The position numbers were made by a program, and so were the translations under genes. The notes below the pieces were generated by a model. That model saw nothing but the letters and a program-made list of their open reading frames with translations, ran no database searches and was not told the DNA's origin. 5,443 nucleotides of DNA from positions 1 to 5,443 of the forward strand of contig JACMMD010000777.1 of the NCBI GenBank assembly GCA_014379235.1. The letters are read 5' to 3'. Shown here in pieces: positions 1-4,882 of the stretch (its first letter is position 1; every line of letters starts with the position of its first letter). Origin of the DNA: Anaerolineae bacterium. GTDB taxonomy: Bacteria > Chloroflexota > Anaerolineae > Aggregatilineales > Phototrophicaceae.

Positions 1-311
1 CCCGGCCCGATCACCGCCACCGATGGATAGAACCCCTCGAAATCCTCGCCGCAAACGGGCACGATCGGGCGGATTGTCCAGTTCGCAACCGCCCGTTCAA
101 ACTCAAAATTCAGTACGTCAATATCATCGGCCACATCCAATCGTCCGTACACTCCCGCGAACATTCCCGCGTTAGAGATCACTTGTGGCTCATCTAGTCC
201 CCCCCAATCAGCATCGACGGGTTCGACATACGGGAAGAACTTCGCCTGCGCCACGCCGAAAACAGCCAGCACACTCAACAGCCCGACCACTAATATTCTT
301 GAAACGCGCAT
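1..311 (-). CDS. Exported protein of unknown function, N-terminal part (cut by the left window edge)
   Basis: I do not recognise a characterised family here. The frame opens with ATG at 311 and runs 103 codons without a stop to the window edge, so the C-terminus is missing. The start is well supported: AAGGAG lies at 319-324, seven bases upstream. Residues 1-23 form a classic Sec signal peptide, with Arg2 and Arg5, a hydrophobic core, and VAQA before a likely cleavage at 23/24; there is no lipobox Cys. The mature part contains GRLDVADDIDVLNFEF, then PIVPVCGEDFEGFYPSVAVIGPG. The D-D-x-D-V-x-x-F-x-F pattern resembles the beta-sandwich (PPC-like) domains of secreted bacterial proteins that report a value through 'DDVDYFSF'-type strands; this is inference from pattern memory. 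A single Cys sits in the mature region. The gene reads away from the sigma-factor unit, on the same strand, after a 168-bp gap, so it could be co-transcribed with it or independent. It is probably an extracytoplasmic protein. Confidence 0.8.
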   Translation of the reverse strand, partial: MRVSRILVVGLLSVLAVFGVAQAKFFPYVEPVDADWGGLDEPQVISNAGMFAGVYGRLDVADDIDVLNFEFERAVANWTIRPIVPVCGEDFEGFYPSVAVIGP

Positions 312-479
312 TTGATGTCTCCTTAGGTAACAGTGTCCATTATTGAAAGTTCTGTACTAAATACACCGTCGCCTAATTGCGCGTTCCAAGTCCCGCATTT
401 CAAGTCTCTCTCTGCTTGCGGGATATGAAATCTTCAAGTCCCTCTCCGCTTGCAGGGAGGAGTTCTCCGCTTGCGGCCT
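312..479. other. Intergenic stretch between the anti-sigma candidate and the exported protein
   Basis: This gap holds the ribosome binding site of the exported protein (319-324), an AT-richer patch at about 330-365 that could carry its promoter (no convincing -35/-10 pair seen), and degenerate direct repeats from 399 onward. I see no credible gene on either strand. Confidence 0.6.
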
Positions 480-492
480 TCAGGGAGGAGTT
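399..492. repeat. Degenerate direct repeats with core TCTCCGCTTGC
   Basis: Two 21-bp copies at 399-419 and 433-453 differ at two positions (both start TTCAAGTC and end GCTTGC). Overlapping these, TCTCCGCTTGC followed by AGGGAGGAGTT occurs at 443-464 and again at 464-492, where 7 extra bases are inserted between the two halves. The CCCTC/GGGAGG parts can pair imperfectly, so the transcript could form small hairpins. On the minus strand the array begins within the last codons of the upstream membrane-protein gene, whose C-terminal LTPP and stop lie inside the repeat. It may act as a weak 3' structure for that gene. Confidence 0.6.
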
Positions 493-1265
493 AAAGACTC
501 CGCCACCCGTATCGCCTCTGCCAGCGACAGATCGCTCTCCAGCCGGTACGTTACCCCGCGCACTTCCCACACCAGCACATTCTGTTCCACGCGCCGCCGG
601 AATTCTTCCGCATCGTTACCATCTTCAAAGAACTCCAACATGTGCGGCTCGGTCAGCCATATCGCACGCTCCCCGTTCACGTCTGTCGTGATACTAGTTG
701 CAACCGAGTGCAGCTTAATGCCCGACACGCCGCGATCCAATATTTGCAGCACGAGGCGCGTCTCGCTGTCGCTGCCCGTTTCAAGCCACACCAGCGTCAC
801 AATCTCACCGCCCAAATCCTGCACGAACACGCGCTCAGGCTGCCCCAAATCCGCCGGATAGGTTGGCAGCAGCGGGAAATTCAACTGCGCCCGTGCATCG
901 TCGAGTGTGGTTTCGCCGGGTAAATCCAGCGCCGAAGTCATGATAGGCGGCAGCGGCTCGGTAGGTCGAGGCTCACTGGTGGATGCTCTTGCGGTCAGCG
1001 TCGGTGTCGATGACGGCTCAGTCCCGAAAATACTGATCGCGCCGATACGCAGCACTTCAAGCACCGCAGCGCGCACATCTGGTACGATCAGCGCCGCGCT
1101 GAAAATCACCAGCGCGACCAGAACGGCCCATGCCAATCGCGGATGACGCGGCGTAGGGATCGGCTTCACACGCTGGCCAACCGCCCGCACAATATCCGGC
1201 GTTGGCGGATAAGCGAACTCTCGCGCTACCTGCTGAACGCGGGCTTCCCACTCCGCCTCATTCAT
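480..1265 (-). CDS. Single-pass membrane protein, putative anti-sigma factor/sensor (DUF4367-like C-terminus)
   Basis: This is a 261-residue protein encoded directly after an ECF sigma factor, so its likely role is to hold or release that sigma factor in response to an envelope signal; this is inference from position and topology. Residues 1-43 are a cytoplasmic acidic/basic segment (MNEAEWEARVQQVAREFAYP), 44-61 a hydrophobic membrane span (LAWAVLVALVIFSAALIV), and 64-80 the segment VRAAVLEVLRIGAISIF. A Thr/Ser/Pro linker follows at about 83-110, then a C-terminal extracytoplasmic domain at 115-261. The ending ..LVWEVRGVTYRLESDLSLAEAIRVAESL recalls DUF4367-type domains. There is no Cys in the protein, so it lacks the HxxxCxxC zinc motif of classical ZAS anti-sigma factors. 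Start choice: ATG at 1265 has a weak AGG about six bases upstream. An in-frame ATG at 1280 would add five residues (MIRPT) and overlap the sigma stop by 8 bp. Either start implies translational coupling. The stop falls inside a repeat array. Confidence 0.8.
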   Translation of the reverse strand: MNEAEWEARVQQVAREFAYPPTPDIVRAVGQRVKPIPTPRHPRLAWAVLVALVIFSAALIVPDVRAAVLEVLRIGAISIFGTEPSSTPTLTARASTSEPRPTEPLPPIMTSALDLPGETTLDDARAQLNFPLLPTYPADLGQPERVFVQDLGGEIVTLVWLETGSDSETRLVLQILDRGVSGIKLHSVATSITTDVNGERAIWLTEPHMLEFFEDGNDAEEFRRRVEQNVLVWEVRGVTYRLESDLSLAEAIRVAESLTPP

Positions 1266-1272
1266 CGTCGGC

Positions 1273-1839
1273 CTAATCATTGAGCGCGCTCTCTCGCTGC
1301 AATATAGGGAAGTCTTGCTCCACCACTGCCCGCAGCCGATTGAGCGCCCGATGCAGCCGCGATTTGACCGTTCCCGATGCAATCTTCAACACGTCGGCGG
1401 TCTCCTCTACCGATAGTTCCATAAAGTAGCGTAGATAAATCACCTCTTGATCGTTCGTATCCAAGCGGCGCACCGCTTCCCATAATGCCTGCGAGTCGGC
1501 GTTGCGTGCTGTCTGACCTTCGGGGTCGATCACGCGCTCTGGTTCAGCCCAGACGAGTCGCCGCAGATGAGCCATGTAGCGCCCCACTGAACGCCGACGA
1601 TTGCGCGCAAGGTTCGCCGTGATTCGCAGCAGCCATGGCCGTAAAGGGCGCTCAGTGTCAAAGCCATCCAGAAAGCGAAAAGCCCGCACAAACGCCTCTT
1701 GCGCTACATCATCTGCGTCCGCCGCGCTGCCGAGCAATAGGTAGGCCAAACGAAACACAGCCTCCTGATGCTGCGCCACGAGGGTTTCCCATGCCGTTTC
1801 GTCATGCTGACGCGCACGGCGGATAACGTCTGATTCCAC
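1273..1839 (-). CDS. ECF-type RNA polymerase sigma factor (sigma-70 family)
   Basis: This 188-residue protein has the normal length and two-domain layout of extracytoplasmic-function sigma factors, which direct RNA polymerase to a stress or envelope regulon. The region 2 domain spans about 18-88: DADDVAQEAFVRAFRFLDGF at 41-60 is the conserved 2.2 core-binding segment, and RPWLLRITANLARNRRR at 67-83 is the region 2.4/-10 recognition helix. The region 4 domain spans about 116-172, with the helix-turn-helix LSVEETADVLKIASGTVKSRLHRALNRLR at 142-170 contacting the -35. There is no region 1.1 or 3 and no C-terminal extension, so it is not an ECF41-type protein. The start is GTG at 1839; an in-frame TGA lies 15 codons upstream with no ATG, GTG or TTG in between, so no longer form is likely. 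The ribosome binding site is weak. The gene leads a two-gene unit with the membrane protein that follows. The exact ECF subgroup cannot be assigned by eye. Confidence 0.95.
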   Translation of the reverse strand: MESDVIRRARQHDETAWETLVAQHQEAVFRLAYLLLGSAADADDVAQEAFVRAFRFLDGFDTERPLRPWLLRITANLARNRRRSVGRYMAHLRRLVWAEPERVIDPEGQTARNADSQALWEAVRRLDTNDQEVIYLRYFMELSVEETADVLKIASGTVKSRLHRALNRLRAVVEQDFPILQRESALND

Positions 1840-1900
1840 TACCTGAACACTTTCGCCGCGAGCCTTTTCGAAAAGTTCCGCTCACACTGGTTATACACCG

Positions 1901-1915
1901 CCGCGCCGCGCCGCG
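1901..1915. repeat. Three tandem CCGCG units
   Basis: CCGCG is repeated three times without interruption, in the upstream region of the sigma-factor gene. On the minus strand it lies just upstream of the TATAAC hexamer at 1890-1895. It could be chance or a spacer element; no function is claimed. Confidence 0.4.
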
Positions 1916-1964
1916 TTCCCAAGCTAAGCGCCAAAAGTAACCTTCGGTAAACAATTCAAAATCC

Positions 1965-2028
1965 TGTAGGGGCGACCCGCTCAAACCGTCAACGATGTCA
2001 TGCGTACCAATCATGGGTCGCCTGTACA
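1965..2028. repeat. REP/MITE-like inverted-repeat element, copy 1
   Basis: The left end TGTAGGGGCGACCC (1965-1978) is the reverse complement of the right end (2015-2028) at 12 of 14 positions, including a perfect inner pair GGCGACCC/GGGTCGCC. The ends flank 36 bp of internal sequence. A clearly related element lies at 3661-3727, with a similar interior (CTCAAAC, TCATGC and AATCAT blocks all shared). The shared interior shows the two copies are homologous and not just chance palindromes. There is no coding capacity. It is most likely a short interspersed non-autonomous repeat; the mobilising enzyme is not in this window. Confidence 0.75.
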
Positions 2029-2122
2029 AATACAGACCGCAGGCTCCATTGTCATAAGCTTTTGATTTCCCTGCACCCCTGCGGTAAGCCTTTGCCTTTT
2101 GCTGAAACGCCGTACTCGGCGC

Positions 2123-2138
2123 GCTGACAAGCTGACAA
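2123..2138. repeat. Perfect tandem 8-mer GCTGACAA x2
   Basis: Two adjacent exact GCTGACAA units lie just upstream of the AT-rich patch preceding the lipoprotein gene. Tandem octamers in such a place can be activator sites, but two copies could also arise by chance or slippage. Confidence 0.35.
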
Positions 2139-2141
2139 CTT

Positions 2142-2172
2142 TTGTTTCCATTCGTCCCAATTGCGGTAATAT
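2142..2172 (+). promoter_or_regulatory. Possible weak promoter for the SH3b-SGNH lipoprotein
   Basis: TTGTTT (2142-2147) and TAATAT (2167-2172) could be -35 and -10 boxes. The 19-bp spacer is long and the -35 is weak. If used, transcription would begin around 2179, which would exclude the upstream TTG at 2099 and fit the TTG start at 2216. Confidence 0.25.
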
Positions 2173-2215
2173 TAGGCTGATTGCTAACCCATTTGAGAAG
2201 AAATACACCTTTTTC

Positions 2216-3601
2216 TTGCGACACCAACCTATATCCAATCGCATCACCTACACGATTAGCGGCCTCGTCATGCTGTTGGCAACAGTGACGCTCGGCGCTT
2301 GCGGCCCCTCTCCAGCCGCCGGACTGCTGCCGACGGTGATGGTTCTGCCAAGCGTCGAGTCGAACCTAACACCGCTGCCGATTTCGCTTGACACGCCCAC
2401 ACCAACACCCATCCAAATCGCCATCGTCACCGATCCGCCTCTTCAAGTCGCGCAGGCAGAAGACCGCGCTACCCTTCCGCCAACGTGGACACCAACCGAT
2501 CTACCAAGCGTGACCTTCACCCCTACCCTATCGCAGACGCCCACCGCCACCTTTACGTCTACTGTCACCCCCACTGCCACCCTCACACCAACGCCGATGG
2601 GCAACGCCGTCGTCAGCGGCGAGGACGGTGTAAATCTGCGCTCCGGCCCCGGCACTGACTACAACCCGCCGCTGACCACGCTCGACCCCAGCACAGAACT
2701 CTTGTTGGCGGGTCGCACATCGGACAATCAGTGGTATGAAGTCCGCACCTTCGATGGACTACAGGGTTGGGTATCGTCCACCTACGTTACCTCGCGCGAA
2801 AACCTCAATGTGCTGCCCATCACATGGATTACCGTTCCCGGCCTGCGTATCACCGACAGGACACGCCAGATATTCGCGGACGGTCAGAGTCGCGGCAACC
2901 GCGCCAACGTCTTCACCAAAGTTGGCGACAGCCTCACCGACGCGCAGCCCTTTCTCATCAGCTATGCCGACGTTCGCGCTCACGAACTCGGCCCTTATAC
3001 CTACCTCAGCGAGACCATCAGCTACTTTTCGCTGTCGCCGCGCTCCGGCGTGGCCAATTCGTGGGTCAATCCGAGTTTAGCGGCACGCGGCTCATATACC
3101 GCGCCCGCCGTACTGTCCGCCGCCGAAGCCAACCACAACCTCTGCCAGCCCAACAAAAGCCCCATCGCCTGCGAGTATCGCTTGACGCAGCCAAGCATCT
3201 CGATCATCCTGCTCGGCTCGGTGGATATGCAGTTCATCGAAGTCGATGAGTTCGCATGGGCTATGAACATGATCGTCGACGAGACCATCTCACGCGGCAT
3301 CATCCCTGTGCTGAACACCTTCCCCAGTACACCCGAATTTCTGTGGGATAAGTCGCTTCAGTTCAATGACGCGATTCGCCGCATTGCCGCAGAAGAGCAA
3401 ATCCCGCTCATTGATCTGTGGCAAGCCACCCAACCGCTGCCGGGTCACGGCGTCGATGACGACGATCACTTTCATTTATCCAGCCGTGGCGATGGCTACA
3501 TCAACCTCAACGGCGAAGAAAACGCCTTCGGTCTCACCATGCGAAACTTCCTCACGCTGCAAGCCCTCGAAGTCCTGCGCCGTGATGTCCTCACAAGCTA
3601 G
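2216..3601 (+). CDS. Lipoprotein with Thr/Pro linker, SH3b domain and SGNH/GDSL-hydrolase-like domain
   Basis: This 461-residue surface lipoprotein probably binds the cell envelope through SH3b and carries an esterase/acyl-hydrolase-like fold; its substrate is unknown. The signal peptide is residues 1-28 with basic residues before a hydrophobic core and lipobox LGAC, Cys29 being lipidated. A Thr/Pro-rich low-complexity linker runs about 60-127. The SH3b domain is about 129-193 (NLRSGPGTDY at 140-149, GWVSSTYV at 184-191). An SGNH-like domain follows from about 215: block I GDSLTD with nucleophile Ser239, then Cys310 and Cys319 (spaced to allow a disulfide), block III GSVD at 334-337, and block V D417-x-x-H420 (DHFH). 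Block III has Val where SGNH enzymes carry the oxyanion-hole Asn (GxND), so activity may be altered or lost. Start choice: the frame is open upstream to a TTG at 2099, but that gives an implausible 67-residue leader. ATG at 2270 leaves only 10 residues before Cys and no basic n-region. TTG at 2216 gives an ideal signal peptide, although the GAGAAG upstream is about 15 bases away. It stands alone between two repeat elements. Confidence 0.82.
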   Translation: MRHQPISNRITYTISGLVMLLATVTLGACGPSPAAGLLPTVMVLPSVESNLTPLPISLDTPTPTPIQIAIVTDPPLQVAQAEDRATLPPTWTPTDLPSVTFTPTLSQTPTATFTSTVTPTATLTPTPMGNAVVSGEDGVNLRSGPGTDYNPPLTTLDPSTELLLAGRTSDNQWYEVRTFDGLQGWVSSTYVTSRENLNVLPITWITVPGLRITDRTRQIFADGQSRGNRANVFTKVGDSLTDAQPFLISYADVRAHELGPYTYLSETISYFSLSPRSGVANSWVNPSLAARGSYTAPAVLSAAEANHNLCQPNKSPIACEYRLTQPSISIILLGSVDMQFIEVDEFAWAMNMIVDETISRGIIPVLNTFPSTPEFLWDKSLQFNDAIRRIAAEEQIPLIDLWQATQPLPGHGVDDDDHFHLSSRGDGYINLNGEENAFGLTMRNFLTLQALEVLRRDVLTS

Positions 3602-3610
3602 ACGAATCTG

Positions 3611-3622
3611 TGTAAGGGCGAC
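3611..3622. repeat. Partial end of the inverted-repeat element
   Basis: TGTAAGGGCGAC matches the terminal repeat TGTAGGGGCGAC at 11 of 12 positions and lies in the same orientation 50 bp before the full copy at 3661. No matching right arm follows, so it is either a decayed or truncated copy or a coincidence of a short match. Confidence 0.45.
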
Positions 3623-3660
3623 GCTGTCCCAATCGCAACATCGTTCCATTGACCCTCCGG

Positions 3661-3727
3661 TGTAGGAGCGACCCACTCAAACGGTGAAAGACCTCATGCA
3701 CATAATCATGGATCGCCCTTTCCTGTA
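3661..3727. repeat. REP/MITE-like inverted-repeat element, copy 2
   Basis: The left end TGTAGGAGCGACCC (3661-3674) matches copy 1 at 13 of 14 positions. The interior aligns at roughly 70 percent, and the right arm GGATCGCC (3710-3717) matches copy 1 at 7 of 8, followed by a few extra pyrimidines before CTGTA. The orientation is the same as copy 1. The two arms can still pair as a stem with one change on each side. It sits about 60 bp after the lipoprotein stop, so it may also shape the mRNA 3' end. Confidence 0.7.
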
Positions 3728-3746
3728 TCCAATAACTTCTATCTTT

Positions 3747-3769
3747 CCCTTGTCCCTTTGTACCCTTGT
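3747..3769. repeat. Degenerate tandem CCCTTGT-type units in a pyrimidine-rich tract
   Basis: CCCTTGT (3747-3753), CCCTTTGT (3754-3761) and ACCCTTGT (3762-3769) form three near-identical units. They open a plus-strand tract, continuing to about 3839, dominated by C and T with runs such as TTTTT and CCCTTTCCC. The complementary strand is correspondingly purine-rich (ACAGAGG, CACGGAG). Function unknown. Confidence 0.5.
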
Positions 3770-3839
3770 GATACGCTTTTTATTTTCTCCGTGCCTCTCA
3801 TCCCTCTTTACCTCTGTGTCAGGTTTTTCCCTTTCCCTG

Positions 3840-3868
3840 TTGACAAATTCCACATTCCCAATTATTAT
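3840..3868 (+). promoter_or_regulatory. Near-consensus sigma-70 promoter of the metal-transport operon
   Basis: A perfect -35 TTGACA (3840-3845) is separated by exactly 17 bp from TATTAT (3863-3868), which matches the -10 consensus at 5 of 6. The predicted start of transcription is near 3875, giving a leader of about 65 bases before the ATG at 3941. Housekeeping-sigma recognition is likely, and the strength of the boxes suggests a promoter that needs a repressor. Confidence 0.75.
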
Positions 3869-3884
3869 TTAGTCTAATCTAAAT
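3867..3884. promoter_or_regulatory. Palindromic operator candidate, DtxR/MntR/TroR-like
   Basis: ATTTAG (3867-3872), six bases, then CTAAAT (3879-3884) form an inverted repeat that overlaps the end of the -10 box and the predicted transcription start. Its 13-base part TAGTCTAATCTAA matches the corresponding part of the DtxR iron-box consensus (TAGCCTAACCTAA) at 11 positions. DtxR-family repressors (DtxR, MntR, TroR) commonly control Mn/Fe transport genes of the kind that follow. The left half of the full 19-bp DtxR consensus is poorly matched, so the specific regulator is an inference. Confidence 0.5.
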
Positions 3885-3940
3885 TTGTTTGGAGTGCTGT
3901 ATAAAAGTATCCAGACAGCGGCATAACAGGAAGTATCTGC

Positions 3941-4882
3941 ATGAAGCGTTTCCCGTATTTAGTCATCGCAGCCCTGATTGCGATTTTCGCGCTGTCATTC
4001 AGCACGACACTGGCACAAACTACGCTCATCAGCATTGTCGCCACAACGGGCATGATTGGCGACGTGGCGCAGAACATCGGCGGCGATCTCGTAACCGTGA
4101 CCACACTCATGGGGCCCGGCGTAGATCCGCACTTGTACCGCGCCACCGAGTCTGATGTCGAAGCGTTTTTGAACAGCAACATCATTTTCTACAACGGTCT
4201 GCATCTCGAAGCACGCATGGTCGAAATTCTCGAACAAATCAACGCCGTTCCTGTAGGTGATGCACTGCCTGACGACATGGTACGCAAGTCGCTTAACTAC
4301 GACGCGCCCGATCCGCATATCTGGATGGACGCGCATCGCTGGCGTTACGTGGCCCAACGTATCCGCGACACCTACGTCGCCTATGATTCCGCCAATGCCG
4401 ATACCTATATCGCCAACGCCGACGCCTACCTGACGCAGCTTGACGAACTCAATGACTACGCCCACCAGCAAATCAATCGCATTCCGGCGGAGCAGCGTGT
4501 GCTCGTCACCGCGCACGACGCATTCTTCTACTTCGGTGAGGCTTACGGCATGGACGTATTCGCGCCGCAGGGCATCAGCACCGAATCCGAAGCCGGAGTC
4601 GAGGACATCCGCCGCACGATTGACATCCTCGTAGAGCGTCAAATCCCGGCCATCTTCGTCGAGAGCAGCGTCCCGCCGGACATCGTTGAGGCGATTGTCG
4701 CAGGCGCGGAAGATCAAGGCCACGAGATCGCTATCGGCGGCTCACTCTTTTCGGATGCGATGGGCGAACCCGGCACAGAAGGCGGCACGTACATCGGTAT
4801 GATTAAGCACAACGTCGATACCATCGTCACGGCGCTGACAGGTGAAGCCGCGCCCGAAGTTACACCAGAGGCCCTATCATGA
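3941..4882 (+). CDS. troA: Mn/Zn ABC transporter substrate-binding protein (TroA/ZnuA family, cluster A-I)
   Basis: This 313-residue extracytoplasmic protein captures Mn2+ or Zn2+ and delivers it to an ABC permease. Residues 1-25 form a Sec signal peptide (KR, hydrophobic core, TLA before Q26). There is no lipobox Cys. The four metal ligands of the TroA family are all visible: His64 (GPGVDPHLY), His126 (DPHIWMD), His192 (VTAHDAFFYFG) and Asp272 (LFSDAMGEPGT). A third-position His is the TroA/ZnuA arrangement; PsaA/MntC-type proteins have Glu there. The long backbone-helix region lies between about 135 and 185. There is no His-rich loop of the kind in many ZnuA proteins, which together with the SDAMGE..GTYIGMIKHN signature favours a TroA/Mn-type protein, but the metal is not proven; troA is given as a family symbol. 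ATG at 3941 has AGGAAG (3928-3933) seven bases upstream. A strong promoter with an operator-like palindrome precedes it, and the ATPase gene overlaps its stop (ATGA). The C-terminal tail GEAAPEVTPEALS looks disordered. Confidence 0.93.
   Translation: MKRFPYLVIAALIAIFALSFSTTLAQTTLISIVATTGMIGDVAQNIGGDLVTVTTLMGPGVDPHLYRATESDVEAFLNSNIIFYNGLHLEARMVEILEQINAVPVGDALPDDMVRKSLNYDAPDPHIWMDAHRWRYVAQRIRDTYVAYDSANADTYIANADAYLTQLDELNDYAHQQINRIPAEQRVLVTAHDAFFYFGEAYGMDVFAPQGISTESEAGVEDIRRTIDILVERQIPAIFVESSVPPDIVEAIVAGAEDQGHEIAIGGSLFSDAMGEPGTEGGTYIGMIKHNVDTIVTALTGEAAPEVTPEALS

Larger units (their letters stand above)
1840..2215. other. Divergent intergenic region between the sigma factor and the SH3b-SGNH lipoprotein
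   Basis: About 375 bp without a convincing gene. From left to right it holds a TATAAC hexamer on the minus strand (1890-1895) that may belong to a sigma-unit promoter, a GC-only run of three CCGCG units (1901-1915), a full inverted-repeat element (1965-2028), a perfect tandem GCTGACAA pair (2123-2138), and an AT-rich patch with a possible promoter for the lipoprotein (2142-2172). Open frames crossing it on either strand show no recognisable protein character. Confidence 0.6.
3602..3940. other. Intergenic region upstream of the metal-transport operon
   Basis: This 339-bp gap has three parts. At 3602-3730 there is repeat-derived sequence (a partial end at 3611-3622 and a full element at 3661-3727). 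At 3731-3839 there is a strongly pyrimidine-rich tract on the plus strand. At 3840-3940 there is the promoter, operator-like palindrome and leader of the substrate-binding-protein gene. I see no gene; the short open frame reading MKDLMHIIMDRPF... covers the repeat and the pyrimidine tract and looks like translated non-coding DNA. No clear intrinsic terminator follows the lipoprotein gene, though the inverted repeat with CCCTTTCC after it could slow polymerase. Confidence 0.65.

Noticed and set aside
377..691. Plus-strand Pro/Ser-rich frame of 104 codons
   Set aside because: It crosses the repeat array and is antisense to the membrane-protein gene, and its composition is that of a shadow frame.
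1890..1920. Promoter of the sigma unit (GGGAAC at 1915-1920 and TATAAC at 1890-1895, minus strand)
   Set aside because: The 19-bp spacing and the mixture of an ECF-like -35 with a sigma-70-like -10 make it too weak to annotate. Autoregulation by the sigma factor cannot be argued from it.
1802..2227. Minus-strand open frame of about 141 codons across the sigma/lipoprotein intergenic region
   Set aside because: It overlaps the sigma-factor start, the repeat element and the lipoprotein leader. The translation has no domain, no signal peptide and no sensible composition.
2767..3249. Plus-strand frame of 160 codons inside the SH3b-SGNH gene
   Set aside because: The translation is Arg/His/Gln-rich, which is typical of an out-of-frame reading of this gene, and the other frame has clear domain motifs.
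3614..3630. Possible intrinsic terminator after the lipoprotein gene (GGGCGAC...GTCCC)
   Set aside because: The stem is short with a bulge and no T-run follows, so it is not a convincing Rho-independent terminator.
1965..3727. CRISPR array
   Set aside because: The repeats are only two full copies 1.7 kb apart with a gene between. There is no regular spacer structure and no cas gene.
3684..3872. Small hydrophobic protein candidate (62 codons) before the metal-transport operon
   Set aside because: Its hydrophobicity comes from translating a pyrimidine-rich tract. It starts inside a repeat element, has no ribosome binding site, and ends inside the promoter of the next gene.
3900..3905. TATAAA as an alternative -10 for the metal-transport operon
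   Set aside because: No -35-like hexamer lies about 17 bp upstream, whereas TTGACA-17-TATTAT just before it is near-consensus.
3995..4723. 242-codon minus-strand open frame opposite the substrate-binding-protein gene
   Set aside because: It lies entirely antisense to a gene with all family motifs. Long antisense frames are common in GC-rich coding DNA, and the translation (many G/V repeats such as VGVGVGDIGIGIGG) is an artefact of the opposite strand.
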